A stretch of DNA of 6,112 nucleotides. Origin: Ruminococcus sp. UBA4275 (lineage in GTDB: Bacteria; Bacillota; Clostridia; Oscillospirales; Ruminococcaceae). This document shows, piece by piece, positions 1 through 6,059 of this stretch (positions are counted from its first letter, which is position 1; each line of letters starts with the position of its first letter). The notes below the pieces were generated by a model. That model was not told the origin of the DNA. It saw only the letters and a program-made list of their open reading frames with translations, and ran no database searches. The position numbers and the translations under genes are program-made. The DNA lies in NCBI GenBank assembly GCA_002395085.1, contig DGVV01000158.1, forward strand, positions 1-6,112, in the 5' to 3' direction.

Positions 1-15
1 ACACTTTATCTACAG
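1..15 (+). repeat. Cut end of an interspersed repeat (inverted copy of 6028-6042)
   Basis: The first 15 bases, ACACTTTATCTACAG, are the exact reverse complement of 6028-6042, which lies in the right arm of the nested repeat near the other end of the window. Similarity continues weakly for a few bases: nCTG follows on both sides. The rest of this copy presumably lies left of the window. In both copies a GC-rich hairpin follows within about 5 bases, but the hairpin sequences differ. Confidence 0.6.
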
Positions 16-20
16 ACTGG

Positions 21-35
21 GGCGGCACTGCCGCC
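21..35. other. Small GC-rich hairpin downstream of the regulator gene
   Basis: GGCGGC and GCCGCC form a perfect 6-bp stem around the loop ACT. Neither strand has a proper T-run after the stem (TTAAA on plus, CCAGTC on minus), so it is not a canonical intrinsic terminator. It sits 41 bp beyond the stop codon of the minus-strand regulator and directly after the repeat at 1-15. It may help end transcription of the regulator or of an unseen gene to the left. Confidence 0.4.
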
Positions 36-76
36 TTAAACTATACTATAATGAAAAATGCAGGGGAAATGCAAAT

Positions 77-871
77 TCATGCGCGGCTTGTAAAATGACT
101 GCGCCGCCACTGATCAGGGGATGTTCCGGTATGCTGTTTGAATTGCCGTGAAAAATGCTCCGGACTTGCATAGCCGCAGCGCACGGCAATTTCCTCAGCG
201 TTGAGGGCGGTGCTTTGCAGCAGATTCTTAGCGGCTTCAATGCGGCTGTGAATGACATCCTGCGTCATGGAAGTGTGGAATGCTTCCTTGTAAATGCGGT
301 GGAAATACGACACGCTGATGTGCAGCGACCGTGCGAGTTCTTCGGCGTGCCAGTCTTTCTGCGGCTGCGCACCGATCTGCTGCCGGATGGTGACAAGTTC
401 TCCGAAATAGGGCAGCGGTTTTTTCGGGAGCAGCGGAATGACGGAGAAATCCGTCAGCATGGCGGTCATCAGGGAATTGATCACTGCATCGCGGTTGAAG
501 CCGCGGAAAAAGGCGCTGCAAATCAGCGTAAAATACTGTTCCGGATGCGCCCATTCCGGAATCACGATGGGTTCATTCAGCGGCAGACCAAACGAACTGA
601 TGACTTTCGGTTCACTTGCAAACTGAATCCAGTCGTCGGTATACGGGGCATCGTCCGCAGCATAAAACTGCGGCGCATCGGGCGCGTACAAAACAAAGGT
701 GTTCGGCGGATACGAAATGATCTCGCTGCCGTCGCTGCCGTCGCTGACGCAGCGCATTCTGCATTTGGTGCGCACCAGCAGCGCAAGATAATGCGGATAG
801 CCTTCCCGCCGGTCAATGGTGAAATCCGGTTCATGGTCATAGCCGATTCCCATGCATAAAATCTGAAACAT
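77..871 (-). CDS. AraC-family transcriptional regulator
   Basis: This is a 264-residue cytoplasmic DNA-binding regulator of the AraC/XylS family. The N-terminal part (about 1-110) resembles the cupin-like sensor domain, including the stretch NTFVLYAPDAPQFY (57-70) followed by DDWIQF. The C-terminal 100 residues hold the two helix-turn-helix units: the first about 174-196 (EELARSLHISVSYFHRIYKEAF), the second about 223-256 (EEIAVRCGYASPEHFSRQFK, then GTSPDQWRR), which is the family signature. The ATG at 871 was chosen because GAGGTGAG lies 5 bases upstream (877-884); an in-frame ATG at 925 lacks such a site. The gene is transcribed away from the GH26 enzyme gene and shares its control region, so it probably regulates that gene in response to a sugar. 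This target and the ligand are inferred. Residues 43-50 contain a short SDG repeat. No clear terminator follows. Confidence 0.93.
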   Translation of the reverse strand: MFQILCMGIGYDHEPDFTIDRREGYPHYLALLVRTKCRMRCVSDGSDGSEIISYPPNTFVLYAPDAPQFYAADDAPYTDDWIQFASEPKVISSFGLPLNEPIVIPEWAHPEQYFTLICSAFFRGFNRDAVINSLMTAMLTDFSVIPLLPKKPLPYFGELVTIRQQIGAQPQKDWHAEELARSLHISVSYFHRIYKEAFHTSMTQDVIHSRIEAAKNLLQSTALNAEEIAVRCGYASPEHFSRQFKQHTGTSPDQWRRSHFTSRA

Positions 872-966
872 TCTGCTCACCTCATGATTGATCAAGACTG
901 CCCGCCGGACAGAACGAAAATGCATTGTCTGCTGCGGAACAGTGTAAGAAAGTTCAAGTTGTATTC

Positions 967-995
967 ATTATATATCATTCTCTTTTTGCTGTCAA
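967..995 (-). promoter_or_regulatory. Sigma-A promoter of the AraC-family gene
   Basis: Read on the minus strand, TTGACA (complement of 990-995) and TATAAT (complement of 967-972) are separated by exactly 17 bases, a perfect consensus. Transcription should start near 960, giving a leader of about 90 bases before the ATG at 871. An expressed regulator gene next to a divergent target fits this arrangement. Confidence 0.85.
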
Positions 996-1018
996 GAAGT
1001 TATAATGAAAGCAGCAGC

Positions 1019-1089
1019 ATCCCGCAGGGAAATGAGACAATTTATCATAAATCTGCAAGGATCTGTTCTTGAGAATCCCGTGTATCGGG
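1019..1089. promoter_or_regulatory. Candidate operator elements between the divergent promoters
   Basis: Several small symmetric elements lie here. TCCC-gca-GGGA is at 1020-1030. TTCT-tg-AGAA (1066-1075) overlaps the -35 box of the enzyme promoter. CCCG-tgtat-CGGG (1077-1089) fills most of its spacer. ATCCCG occurs directly repeated at 1019-1024 and 1075-1080, 56 bp apart. The placement suits a regulator of the enzyme gene, possibly the divergently encoded AraC-type protein, but short palindromes occur by chance and binding is not shown. Confidence 0.3.
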
Positions 1090-1097
1090 GGTATAAT
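1069..1097 (+). promoter_or_regulatory. Sigma-A promoter of the GH26 esterase/mannanase gene
   Basis: TTGAGA (1069-1074) and TATAAT (1092-1097) are separated by 17 bases, one mismatch from consensus. The start of transcription would be near 1104, leaving a leader of about 44 bases. The ribosome site AAGGGGG (1135-1141) then precedes the ATG at 1148 by 6 bases. A palindrome in the spacer suggests possible control. Confidence 0.8.
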
Positions 1098-1147
1098 AAA
1101 AAAGATGAAAGCAACGCATTTCGCATGACATGACAAGGGGGATTATT

Positions 1148-3898
1148 ATGAAAAACATGAAGATTGCAGCCATGCTGCTTGCGGCGATTCTTGCGGGCGC
1201 ATCCGCACCGCAGATGCCGGCAGTTCACACTGTGCAGACGACAGTTTATGCGGCACAGCAGACTGCTGCTGCGAATCCGCTGATCAGCCGCGGTGTGCCG
1301 GCATATTCCGGCGGCGGCACGGCATCGCACGGCAATGACGACGCTTATTGGACGGCATGGCAGTCTGCCGCGCCGGATTATCTCGCGTATGACCTTTCCG
1401 GCGTGCCGCAGTCACAGCGGCAGAAGGTTCTCGCAGTGTGGTATAATGACAGCACCTACGACAATATCGGTGCTTATGTCAGCAAGGGCGAAGAACCGGT
1501 TGACTATGTGATTGAGGTCAACAAGGCGGCTGGCGGCAGCTATCCGGATGACGGCTGGACCGTTGCGGAAACAGTCTCCGGAAACGGTCTCAGCACGCGG
1601 CAGCATCTCATTGACATGGCAGGCTGCAACTGGATCCGCATTCGTGTAACAAAGGCGGAAGGCGGCAAGGTCAAGTTCAATTTCGATGTTCATGATGCCT
1701 CGCAGGGTGTGAATGATTCGTGGATTTTCTTCGGAGATTCGATCACGGCGGGCGGCATGGGCAATAGCTGGGGTACAAGCTTTGCGGCGTATGTGCATCA
1801 GATGGATGCGCGCTTTCTGCCGGTCGCACAGAACGGCGGCATCGGCGGCATTTCGAGTCCGCACGGCAAGGCTGCCATTGACGGCTGGCTGAAGGGCAGC
1901 CCCGTGAAATACGTCAGCATTGCATACGGCACGAATGATTGCTGGGGCAATCCGAACAACGCAGATGCGTACTATTCCAACACCAAGTACATGATTGATG
2001 CGGTGCTGAAACTCGGCAAAGTGCCGGTTCTGCCGACGATTCCTTCCTCGACAAACAGCGATGTCGGCGGAAATGTCGGCTACTACAACGCGAAGGTGCG
2101 GCAGCTTTATTCGGAGTACGGCGACAAGCTTGTTCACGGTCCGGATTTTGAGGCGTATTTCAAGGCGCATCCGGAGCATCTCAGCGCGGACGGCGTGCAT
2201 CCGAGTTCGGACGGCTACGAAGCCATGCGCAAGCTGTGGGCGGAGACCATGATCGAGAATGTCTACAGCAAGCTCCCCGAACAGACCGTTTCCCTCGCAG
2301 GCGATGTCAACGGAGACGGCACGGTCAGTGTTGCGGATGCCGTGATGCTGCAAAAGTATCTGCTGACGACAGGCGATCTCGATGCGGAACAGGCAGTACG
2401 CGCCGATCTCGACGGCAGCAGCTCTCTGAATGCGATTGACCTGACGCTGCTGAAGCAAATGCTGATGAAATCCGCAGCGCAGGGCGGCGGCGATGATCCC
2501 GATCCAAATCCCGATCAGTTTTCGCAGGTTTATGAGGCGGAGGATGCGGCACTTGCCGGCAGCAACAGCGCCGGCGCAGATGCGGCAGCATCCGGCGGAA
2601 AAGCGGTCGGCAATTTTGCAGATGATCCCGATACCGTCACGTTTACGGTTGATGTTCCCGCCGACGGCATCTACAAGCTGATTCTGACCGCGAAGGGTCT
2701 GGGCGGCAGCAAGACGAACAATGTCTACGCAGACGGCGAATCGGTCGGCACATTTGTCAGCGACAGCGAATCTTATAATGATGCGGTTCTCAAAGGCGTG
2801 ATGCTGACCGCAGGCAGGCATCAGATCAGGATTACGAAGTCGTGGGGGTGGATTATGCTGGATAAGCTTACTGTGGAAACCGATGCCGGCATCTCCAATG
2901 ATGTTTATAATGTTTCTGATCAGCTCATCAATCCCCATGCAGATGCCGCTGCAAAACAGCTTTTCTCCTATCTCTGCGATTCCTACGGAAAAAATACCCT
3001 TGCAGGGCAGGTCTGCGATTACGGTCTGGAGGGTGCAGAATTCAAGGCGATCCATGATGTGACCGGCAAATATCCTGCAATCTGCGGTCTGGATTTCATG
3101 GACTATGCCCCCGCCCGTGCAGCCCGCGGCGCAAAGGGATTCTCTACAGATACCGCACTGAAGGTGCATCAGGCGGGCGGCATCGTGACCTTCTGCTGGC
3201 ACTGGAATGCCCCCGACAAATACCTCAAAGACGGCAATGACGCAAACGGTAATCCGCGCTGGTGGCAGGGCTTCTCCACCTCGAATGTCACCTTTGACAT
3301 TGATGCGGTGATGAACGGCAGGGATACGGAAGGCAAAGCACTGCTGGATGCGGACATCGCTGCGATTGCAAAGCAGATCAACATTCTGCGCGATGCCGGT
3401 GTGCCGATTCTCTGGAGACCGCTGCACGAAGCATCCGGCGGATGGTTCTGGTGGGGCGCAAAGGGCGCTGCTCCCTATAAACAGCTCTGGAAATATCTCT
3501 ACGACCAGCTCACAAACAAATACGGATGCAGCAATCTGATCTGGGTGTGGAACGGTCAGGCAGCAGACTGGTATCCGGGCGATGAATATGTGGATGTGAT
3601 CGGTGAGGACATCTATGCCGGTGAACGTGTCTACAGCGCACAGAACGCGAAATTCGCGGAGCTGCTGGAATATCCTTCTGTCAACAAGATTACGGCGCTG
3701 ACCGAGAACGGCACGGTGTTTGATATTGACAGCGTGATTGCATCGAATGCGCGCTGGGCATGGTTCGGCACATGGTGCGGCGATTTTGTCACAAACGGCA
3801 GCGGCTATTCCGAACGCTATACGGAGAAAGCAATTCTCCAAAAGGCGTATGACAGCGAGTATGTCATCACGCTGGATGAGCTTCCGAAATGGAATTGA
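1148..3898 (+). CDS. Secreted multimodular enzyme: SGNH esterase, dockerin, CBM35-like module, GH26 beta-mannanase
   Basis: A 916-residue extracellular enzyme. Residues 1 to about 35 form a signal peptide (K2, K5, hydrophobic 6-19; cleavage perhaps after VYA35). About 43-185 looks like a beta-sandwich domain. An SGNH/GDSL hydrolase follows at about 190-375: GDSIT 196-200 with nucleophile S198, NGGIGG 229-234, GTND 261-264, and D348/H351 in DGVHPS. A dockerin lies at about 384-441, a linker DDPDPNPDQ at 449-457, a CBM35-like module at about 461-577 (YEAEDA start), and GH26 at about 585-915, with WRPLHE (acid/base E761) and LTENG (nucleophile E853). GH26 enzymes are chiefly endo-beta-1,4-mannanases; the esterase plausibly deacetylates mannan (CE2- or CE17-like, not resolved). 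The dockerin would attach it to a cellulosomal scaffoldin. ATG 1148 is chosen over ATG 1130 because the ribosome site AAGGGGG lies between them. All catalytic residues are present and the reading frame is intact. The mid-chain dockerin is less common than a terminal one. Confidence 0.93.
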   Translation: MKNMKIAAMLLAAILAGASAPQMPAVHTVQTTVYAAQQTAAANPLISRGVPAYSGGGTASHGNDDAYWTAWQSAAPDYLAYDLSGVPQSQRQKVLAVWYNDSTYDNIGAYVSKGEEPVDYVIEVNKAAGGSYPDDGWTVAETVSGNGLSTRQHLIDMAGCNWIRIRVTKAEGGKVKFNFDVHDASQGVNDSWIFFGDSITAGGMGNSWGTSFAAYVHQMDARFLPVAQNGGIGGISSPHGKAAIDGWLKGSPVKYVSIAYGTNDCWGNPNNADAYYSNTKYMIDAVLKLGKVPVLPTIPSSTNSDVGGNVGYYNAKVRQLYSEYGDKLVHGPDFEAYFKAHPEHLSADGVHPSSDGYEAMRKLWAETMIENVYSKLPEQTVSLAGDVNGDGTVSVADAVMLQKYLLTTGDLDAEQAVRADLDGSSSLNAIDLTLLKQMLMKSAAQGGGDDPDPNPDQFSQVYEAEDAALAGSNSAGADAAASGGKAVGNFADDPDTVTFTVDVPADGIYKLILTAKGLGGSKTNNVYADGESVGTFVSDSESYNDAVLKGVMLTAGRHQIRITKSWGWIMLDKLTVETDAGISNDVYNVSDQLINPHADAAAKQLFSYLCDSYGKNTLAGQVCDYGLEGAEFKAIHDVTGKYPAICGLDFMDYAPARAARGAKGFSTDTALKVHQAGGIVTFCWHWNAPDKYLKDGNDANGNPRWWQGFSTSNVTFDIDAVMNGRDTEGKALLDADIAAIAKQINILRDAGVPILWRPLHEASGGWFWWGAKGAAPYKQLWKYLYDQLTNKYGCSNLIWVWNGQAADWYPGDEYVDVIGEDIYAGERVYSAQNAKFAELLEYPSVNKITALTENGTVFDIDSVIASNARWAWFGTWCGDFVTNGSGYSERYTEKAILQKAYDSEYVITLDELPKWN

Positions 3899-3911
3899 TT
3901 CTGCCCTCTCT

Positions 3912-3955
3912 GCACGACTCTCTCAGCCCCCTTTTAGAGAGAGTCGTGCTTTTTT
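3912..3955 (+). terminator. Intrinsic terminator after the GH26 gene
   Basis: A perfect 13-bp stem pairs GCACGACTCTCTC (3912-3924) with GAGAGAGTCGTGC (3937-3949) around a 12-base loop, followed immediately by six T (3950-3955). It begins 13 bases after the stop codon and separates the enzyme gene from the next operon, which has its own promoter. Confidence 0.93.
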
Positions 3956-3973
3956 ATGATCCGGACAGCAAAG

Positions 3974-3991
3974 CATACAGTCTGCTGTATG
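3974..3991. promoter_or_regulatory. Perfect inverted repeat just upstream of the zinc-ribbon/ispDF promoter
   Basis: CATACAG and CTGTATG form a perfect 7+4+7 palindrome that ends 6 bases before the -35 box at 3998. The position suits an activator or repressor site. There is no T-run, so it is not a terminator. The cognate protein is unknown. Confidence 0.35.
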
Positions 3992-3997
3992 AACCGG

Positions 3998-4026
3998 TTG
4001 ACAAATTCAGCAAACTGTGCTATAAT
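3998..4026 (+). promoter_or_regulatory. Perfect consensus sigma-A promoter of the zinc-ribbon/ispD/ispF operon
   Basis: TTGACA (3998-4003), a 17-base spacer and TATAAT (4021-4026) match the consensus exactly. TG at 4018-4019 adds an extended -10. Transcription should start near 4033, giving a leader of about 42 bases. No other convincing promoter was seen before ispD or ispF, so all three genes probably share this transcript. Confidence 0.88.
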
Positions 4027-4074
4027 GAGGAAAACGCAGCCCGCGTTTTTGTGAATAAGAAGGAGGATACCACT

Positions 4075-4659
4075 ATGGGTTTATTCGATCAGTTTACCGC
4101 TTCTGTCTCCAAGACTGCAAAGCAGGTCTCCGGCAGCGCAAAGGTGCTTGCTGACAAGAACCGCATCCGCAGAGATCTGGCTGCAATGGAAAATGAACTG
4201 CGCAACCGTTTCCGCGACATCGGTGAGAAGTTCTATCAGGAAACGCGCGAGAATCCCGATCCTGCATATCAGGAGCTGTTTGATGCCATCAGTGAGCTTC
4301 AGAATAACCTTGTCATGAAGCAGCATGAGCTGGAGTCCCTCGACGGTATGGTCACCTGCACCGAGTGCGGCAGAGCTATGGCGAAGGATGCCAAATTCTG
4401 CCCGAACTGCGGTGCAACGGCTCCGGTTTATGAGCCGCCTGTCATGCATCCGGAGAATGCAGCATCGGTCTGTCCTGTCTGCGGCGCATCGCTTGCACCG
4501 GATGCGATGTTCTGTGCATCCTGCGGCAATAAGATTGAGCATACGCCGGTTGTTCCGGCAGCACCTGTTCCGCCCCGCTGCCCGAACTGCAATACGGAGC
4601 TTGCTTCGGATGCGCTTTTCTGCCCGAACTGCGGTACTGCAATTCCGGGTCTGAAGTAA
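4075..4659 (+). CDS. Zinc-ribbon protein with N-terminal helical region, function unknown
   Basis: A 194-residue protein, probably cytoplasmic: no signal peptide or membrane segment is visible. Residues 1-92 are charged and helix-forming, with a likely coiled coil at about 24-90 (RRDLAAMENELRNRFRDIGE and similar). Three CxxC...CxxC zinc ribbons follow: C95/C98 with C109/C112, C133/C136 with C147/C150, and C169/C172 with C183/C186. Each has the FCxxCG ending typical of double-zinc-ribbon domains; Pro-rich stretches join them. AAGGAGG (4060-4066) lies 8 bases before ATG 4075, which fixes the start; an in-frame upstream ATG at 3889 would overlap the GH26 stop and the terminator. It is the first gene of an operon with ispD and ispF. 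Such proteins are widespread in Firmicutes, but I recognise no specific function. Oligomerisation through the helices with ribbons as binding modules is an inference. Confidence 0.88.
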   Translation: MGLFDQFTASVSKTAKQVSGSAKVLADKNRIRRDLAAMENELRNRFRDIGEKFYQETRENPDPAYQELFDAISELQNNLVMKQHELESLDGMVTCTECGRAMAKDAKFCPNCGATAPVYEPPVMHPENAASVCPVCGASLAPDAMFCASCGNKIEHTPVVPAAPVPPRCPNCNTELASDALFCPNCGTAIPGLK

Positions 4660-4665
4660 GCATCT

Positions 4666-5364
4666 ATGCCGATTCGTGATACCGCCGCCCTTCTGGTTTG
4701 CGCAGGCAATGCCTCCAGAATGGGCGGCATTCAGAAAATTTTGCATCCGCTCGGTGAATCCAGTGTACTGATCCATGCGCTCCGCAGCTTTTGCCGATGC
4801 GAAAGTATTGCGGAGCTTGTTGTTGTCTGCCGGGCGCAGGATATTCCGGATTTCCGCAGCCTGATTGCGGAGGCGGAGCTTCCGATGCCGGTGCAGATTG
4901 CAGCAGGCGGCGAGACCCGTCAGCAGAGTGTGCGGAACGGTTTTGCGGAGATCTCTGCGGCGTGCAGTTATGTCGCCATCCATGACGGCGCACGCCCGCT
5001 GATTCTGCCCGCTGACATTGAACGAGTCATCGCGCAGGCACATGAATGCGGCGCGGCAACGCTCGGTGTGCCGGTCAAGGATACCGTGAAGATTGTGCGC
5101 GATGGGATCATCACCGAAACACCTGTGCGCGCCTTGCTCTGGAATACCCAGACCCCGCAGGTCTTTCGCCGTTCGCTCTATGAGCAGGCGGTGCAGCTTG
5201 CCGCAGCGCAGGGGAAAGATTATACGGATGACTGCCAGCTTGTGGAGGCGCTCGGTGTGCCGGTTCACATGACGCAGGGCGATTATTCCAACATCAAACT
5301 CACTACACCGGAGGATTTTGCCGTTGCTGAGGCGCTTCTCCGGAATCGAAACGGAGGTAACTGA
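4666..5364 (+). CDS. ispD: 2-C-methyl-D-erythritol 4-phosphate cytidylyltransferase
   Basis: IspD joins CTP and 2-C-methyl-D-erythritol 4-phosphate to give CDP-methylerythritol and pyrophosphate, the third step of the cytoplasmic MEP route to isoprenoids. The 232-residue length is normal. The N-terminal nucleotide loop is CAGNASRMGG (12-21) with R18 and K24 in the places of the catalytic Arg and Lys. Other family motifs are GGETRQQSVRNGF (81-93), IHDGARP (105-111), GVPVKDTVK (134-142), TQTPQVFR (161-168), TDDCQLVE (187-194) and NIKLTTPEDF (209-218). The start lies 6 bases after the zinc-ribbon stop and has no clear Shine-Dalgarno site, so translation probably depends on coupling to that gene. 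The usual Pro before the catalytic Lys is absent (IQK). Being directly followed by ispF, as in many bacteria, strengthens the call. Confidence 0.95.
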   Translation: MPIRDTAALLVCAGNASRMGGIQKILHPLGESSVLIHALRSFCRCESIAELVVVCRAQDIPDFRSLIAEAELPMPVQIAAGGETRQQSVRNGFAEISAACSYVAIHDGARPLILPADIERVIAQAHECGAATLGVPVKDTVKIVRDGIITETPVRALLWNTQTPQVFRRSLYEQAVQLAAAQGKDYTDDCQLVEALGVPVHMTQGDYSNIKLTTPEDFAVAEALLRNRNGGN

Positions 5365-5365
5365 T

Positions 5366-5893
5366 ATGCCCGGTTTCCGCATTGGTCATGGTTATGACGT
5401 TCACCGTCTGACGGAGGGGCGCAAGCTGATTATCGGCGGTGTGGAGATTCCGCATACGCTTGGTCTGGACGGTCATTCTGATGCAGATGTCCTGACGCAC
5501 GCGGTTATGGATGCGCTGCTTGGTGCGCTTGCACTTGGAGACATCGGACAGCATTTCCCCGATACTGATTCGCGCTATGCCGGTGCGGACAGCCTGAAGC
5601 TGCTTCGCCATGTGTATGCGCTCATCGAGCAGAAGGGCTATATGCTTGGCAATCTCGATGCGACGATTCTTGCGCAGAAGCCGAAGCTCGCGCCGCATAT
5701 CCCGCAGATGCGCAAGAATCTTGCAGAGGTGATTGGCTGCAGCCTCGATCAGATCAGCATTAAGGCGACGACTGAGGAAAAGCTCGGATTTACCGGTCAT
5801 GAGGAGGGCATTGCCGCGCACTGTGTCGCGCTGCTGGAGAAGCGTCCTTCTGCCTTCAACCGCCGTCCGTCGGGCAGGGTCATCCCGCTGTAA
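5366..5893 (+). CDS. ispF: 2-C-methyl-D-erythritol 2,4-cyclodiphosphate synthase
   Basis: IspF cyclises CDP-methylerythritol 2-phosphate, releasing CMP and giving methylerythritol 2,4-cyclodiphosphate; it normally works as a homotrimer with metal ions at the subunit interfaces. Visible signature parts are RIGHGYDVHRL (5-15) with metal ligands D11 and H13, GLDGHSDADVLTHAVMDALLG (33-53) with the third ligand H45, DIGQHFPDTD (59-68), and TTEEKLGFTG (135-144) with T136 and E138. ATG 5366 follows GGAGG (5353-5357) by 8 bases and leaves only one base after the ispD stop, so the two are coupled. At 175 residues it is about 15 longer than the usual 155-160; the extra Arg-rich tail (about 159-175) continues past the conserved end ALLEK and runs up to the palindrome cluster. 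All active-site residues are present. Confidence 0.95.
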   Translation: MPGFRIGHGYDVHRLTEGRKLIIGGVEIPHTLGLDGHSDADVLTHAVMDALLGALALGDIGQHFPDTDSRYAGADSLKLLRHVYALIEQKGYMLGNLDATILAQKPKLAPHIPQMRKNLAEVIGCSLDQISIKATTEEKLGFTGHEEGIAAHCVALLEKRPSAFNRRPSGRVIPL

Positions 5894-5895
5894 CG

Positions 5896-5957
5896 GCTGC
5901 TGCTCTGCGGAATGCAGCATCGCTTCGCGATGATTTGTAATGGGGCAGAGTCCCATT
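5896..5957. other. Three consecutive small hairpins after ispF
   Basis: Directly after the ispF stop lie TGCTGC (5898-5903) with GCAGCA (5914-5919), CATCGC (5918-5923) with GCGATG (5927-5932) around TTC, and AATGGG (5939-5944) with CCCATT (5952-5957). The second is followed by ATTTG, a poor T-run, and could act as a weak terminator for the operon. No coding potential was seen. Confidence 0.5.
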
Positions 5958-5960
5958 CTA

Positions 5961-6054
5961 AATCCGTCGGGAGACACCTTATATACAAAAAAGAGCGGAG
6001 AACCGTTTGTACGGCTCTCCGCTCAGGCTGTAGATAAAGTGTCTCCGGCGGATT
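5961..6054. repeat. 94-bp nested inverted-repeat element (MITE- or REP-like)
   Basis: Outer arms at 5961-5987 and 6029-6054 are inverted copies matching at 23 of 27 aligned columns, both bounded by AATCCG and containing AGACAC. They enclose an independent 14-bp hairpin (5993-6024). The innermost 15 bases of the right arm and its flank recur inverted at 1-15, so this is probably one copy of an interspersed family. No transposase or ORF lies inside; mobility is inferred only from structure. No clear target-site duplication was recognised. Confidence 0.6.
5987..6024 (-). terminator. Intrinsic terminator reading on the minus strand
   Basis: On the minus strand a 14-bp stem (5993-6006 with 6011-6024) closes a 4-base loop and is followed at once by six U (complement of the A-run 5987-5992). 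The one plus-strand mismatch, A6002 against C6015, becomes a U-G wobble in the minus-strand RNA, so the stem is complete only there. It would end transcripts of a gene right of the window pointing towards ispF. Confidence 0.75.
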
Positions 6055-6059
6055 GATAA

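Noticed and set aside
47..52. TATAAT on the plus strand near the left end
   Set aside because: No -35 partner in the visible sequence and it points into the antisense strand of the regulator gene.
155..859. Plus-strand open frame opposite the AraC-family gene
   Set aside because: No family motif; the minus strand carries two clear helix-turn-helix units, a ribosome site and a perfect promoter.
1001..1006. TATAAT on the plus strand upstream of the enzyme gene
   Set aside because: No acceptable -35 box 16-18 bases upstream; the pair at 1069-1097 is far better.
1130..1147. Upstream ATG at 1130 as the start of the enzyme gene
   Set aside because: The ribosome site AAGGGGG (1135-1141) lies downstream of it, and the typical signal peptide begins at ATG 1148.
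1412..3841. Long open frame of about 809 codons on the minus strand, opposite the GH26 gene
   Set aside because: It lies antisense to a gene with clear signal peptide and catalytic motifs, shows no recognisable domain, and reflects the codon bias of the real gene.
4081..5382. Open frame of about 433 codons on the minus strand, opposite the zinc-ribbon gene and ispD
   Set aside because: Cys- and Arg-rich low-information translation antisense to two well supported genes that have RBS and promoter signals on the plus strand.
5961..6054. Integron attC site or retron RNA
   Set aside because: No attC-type core sites, integrase or reverse transcriptase gene are visible; the T-run fits an intrinsic terminator instead.
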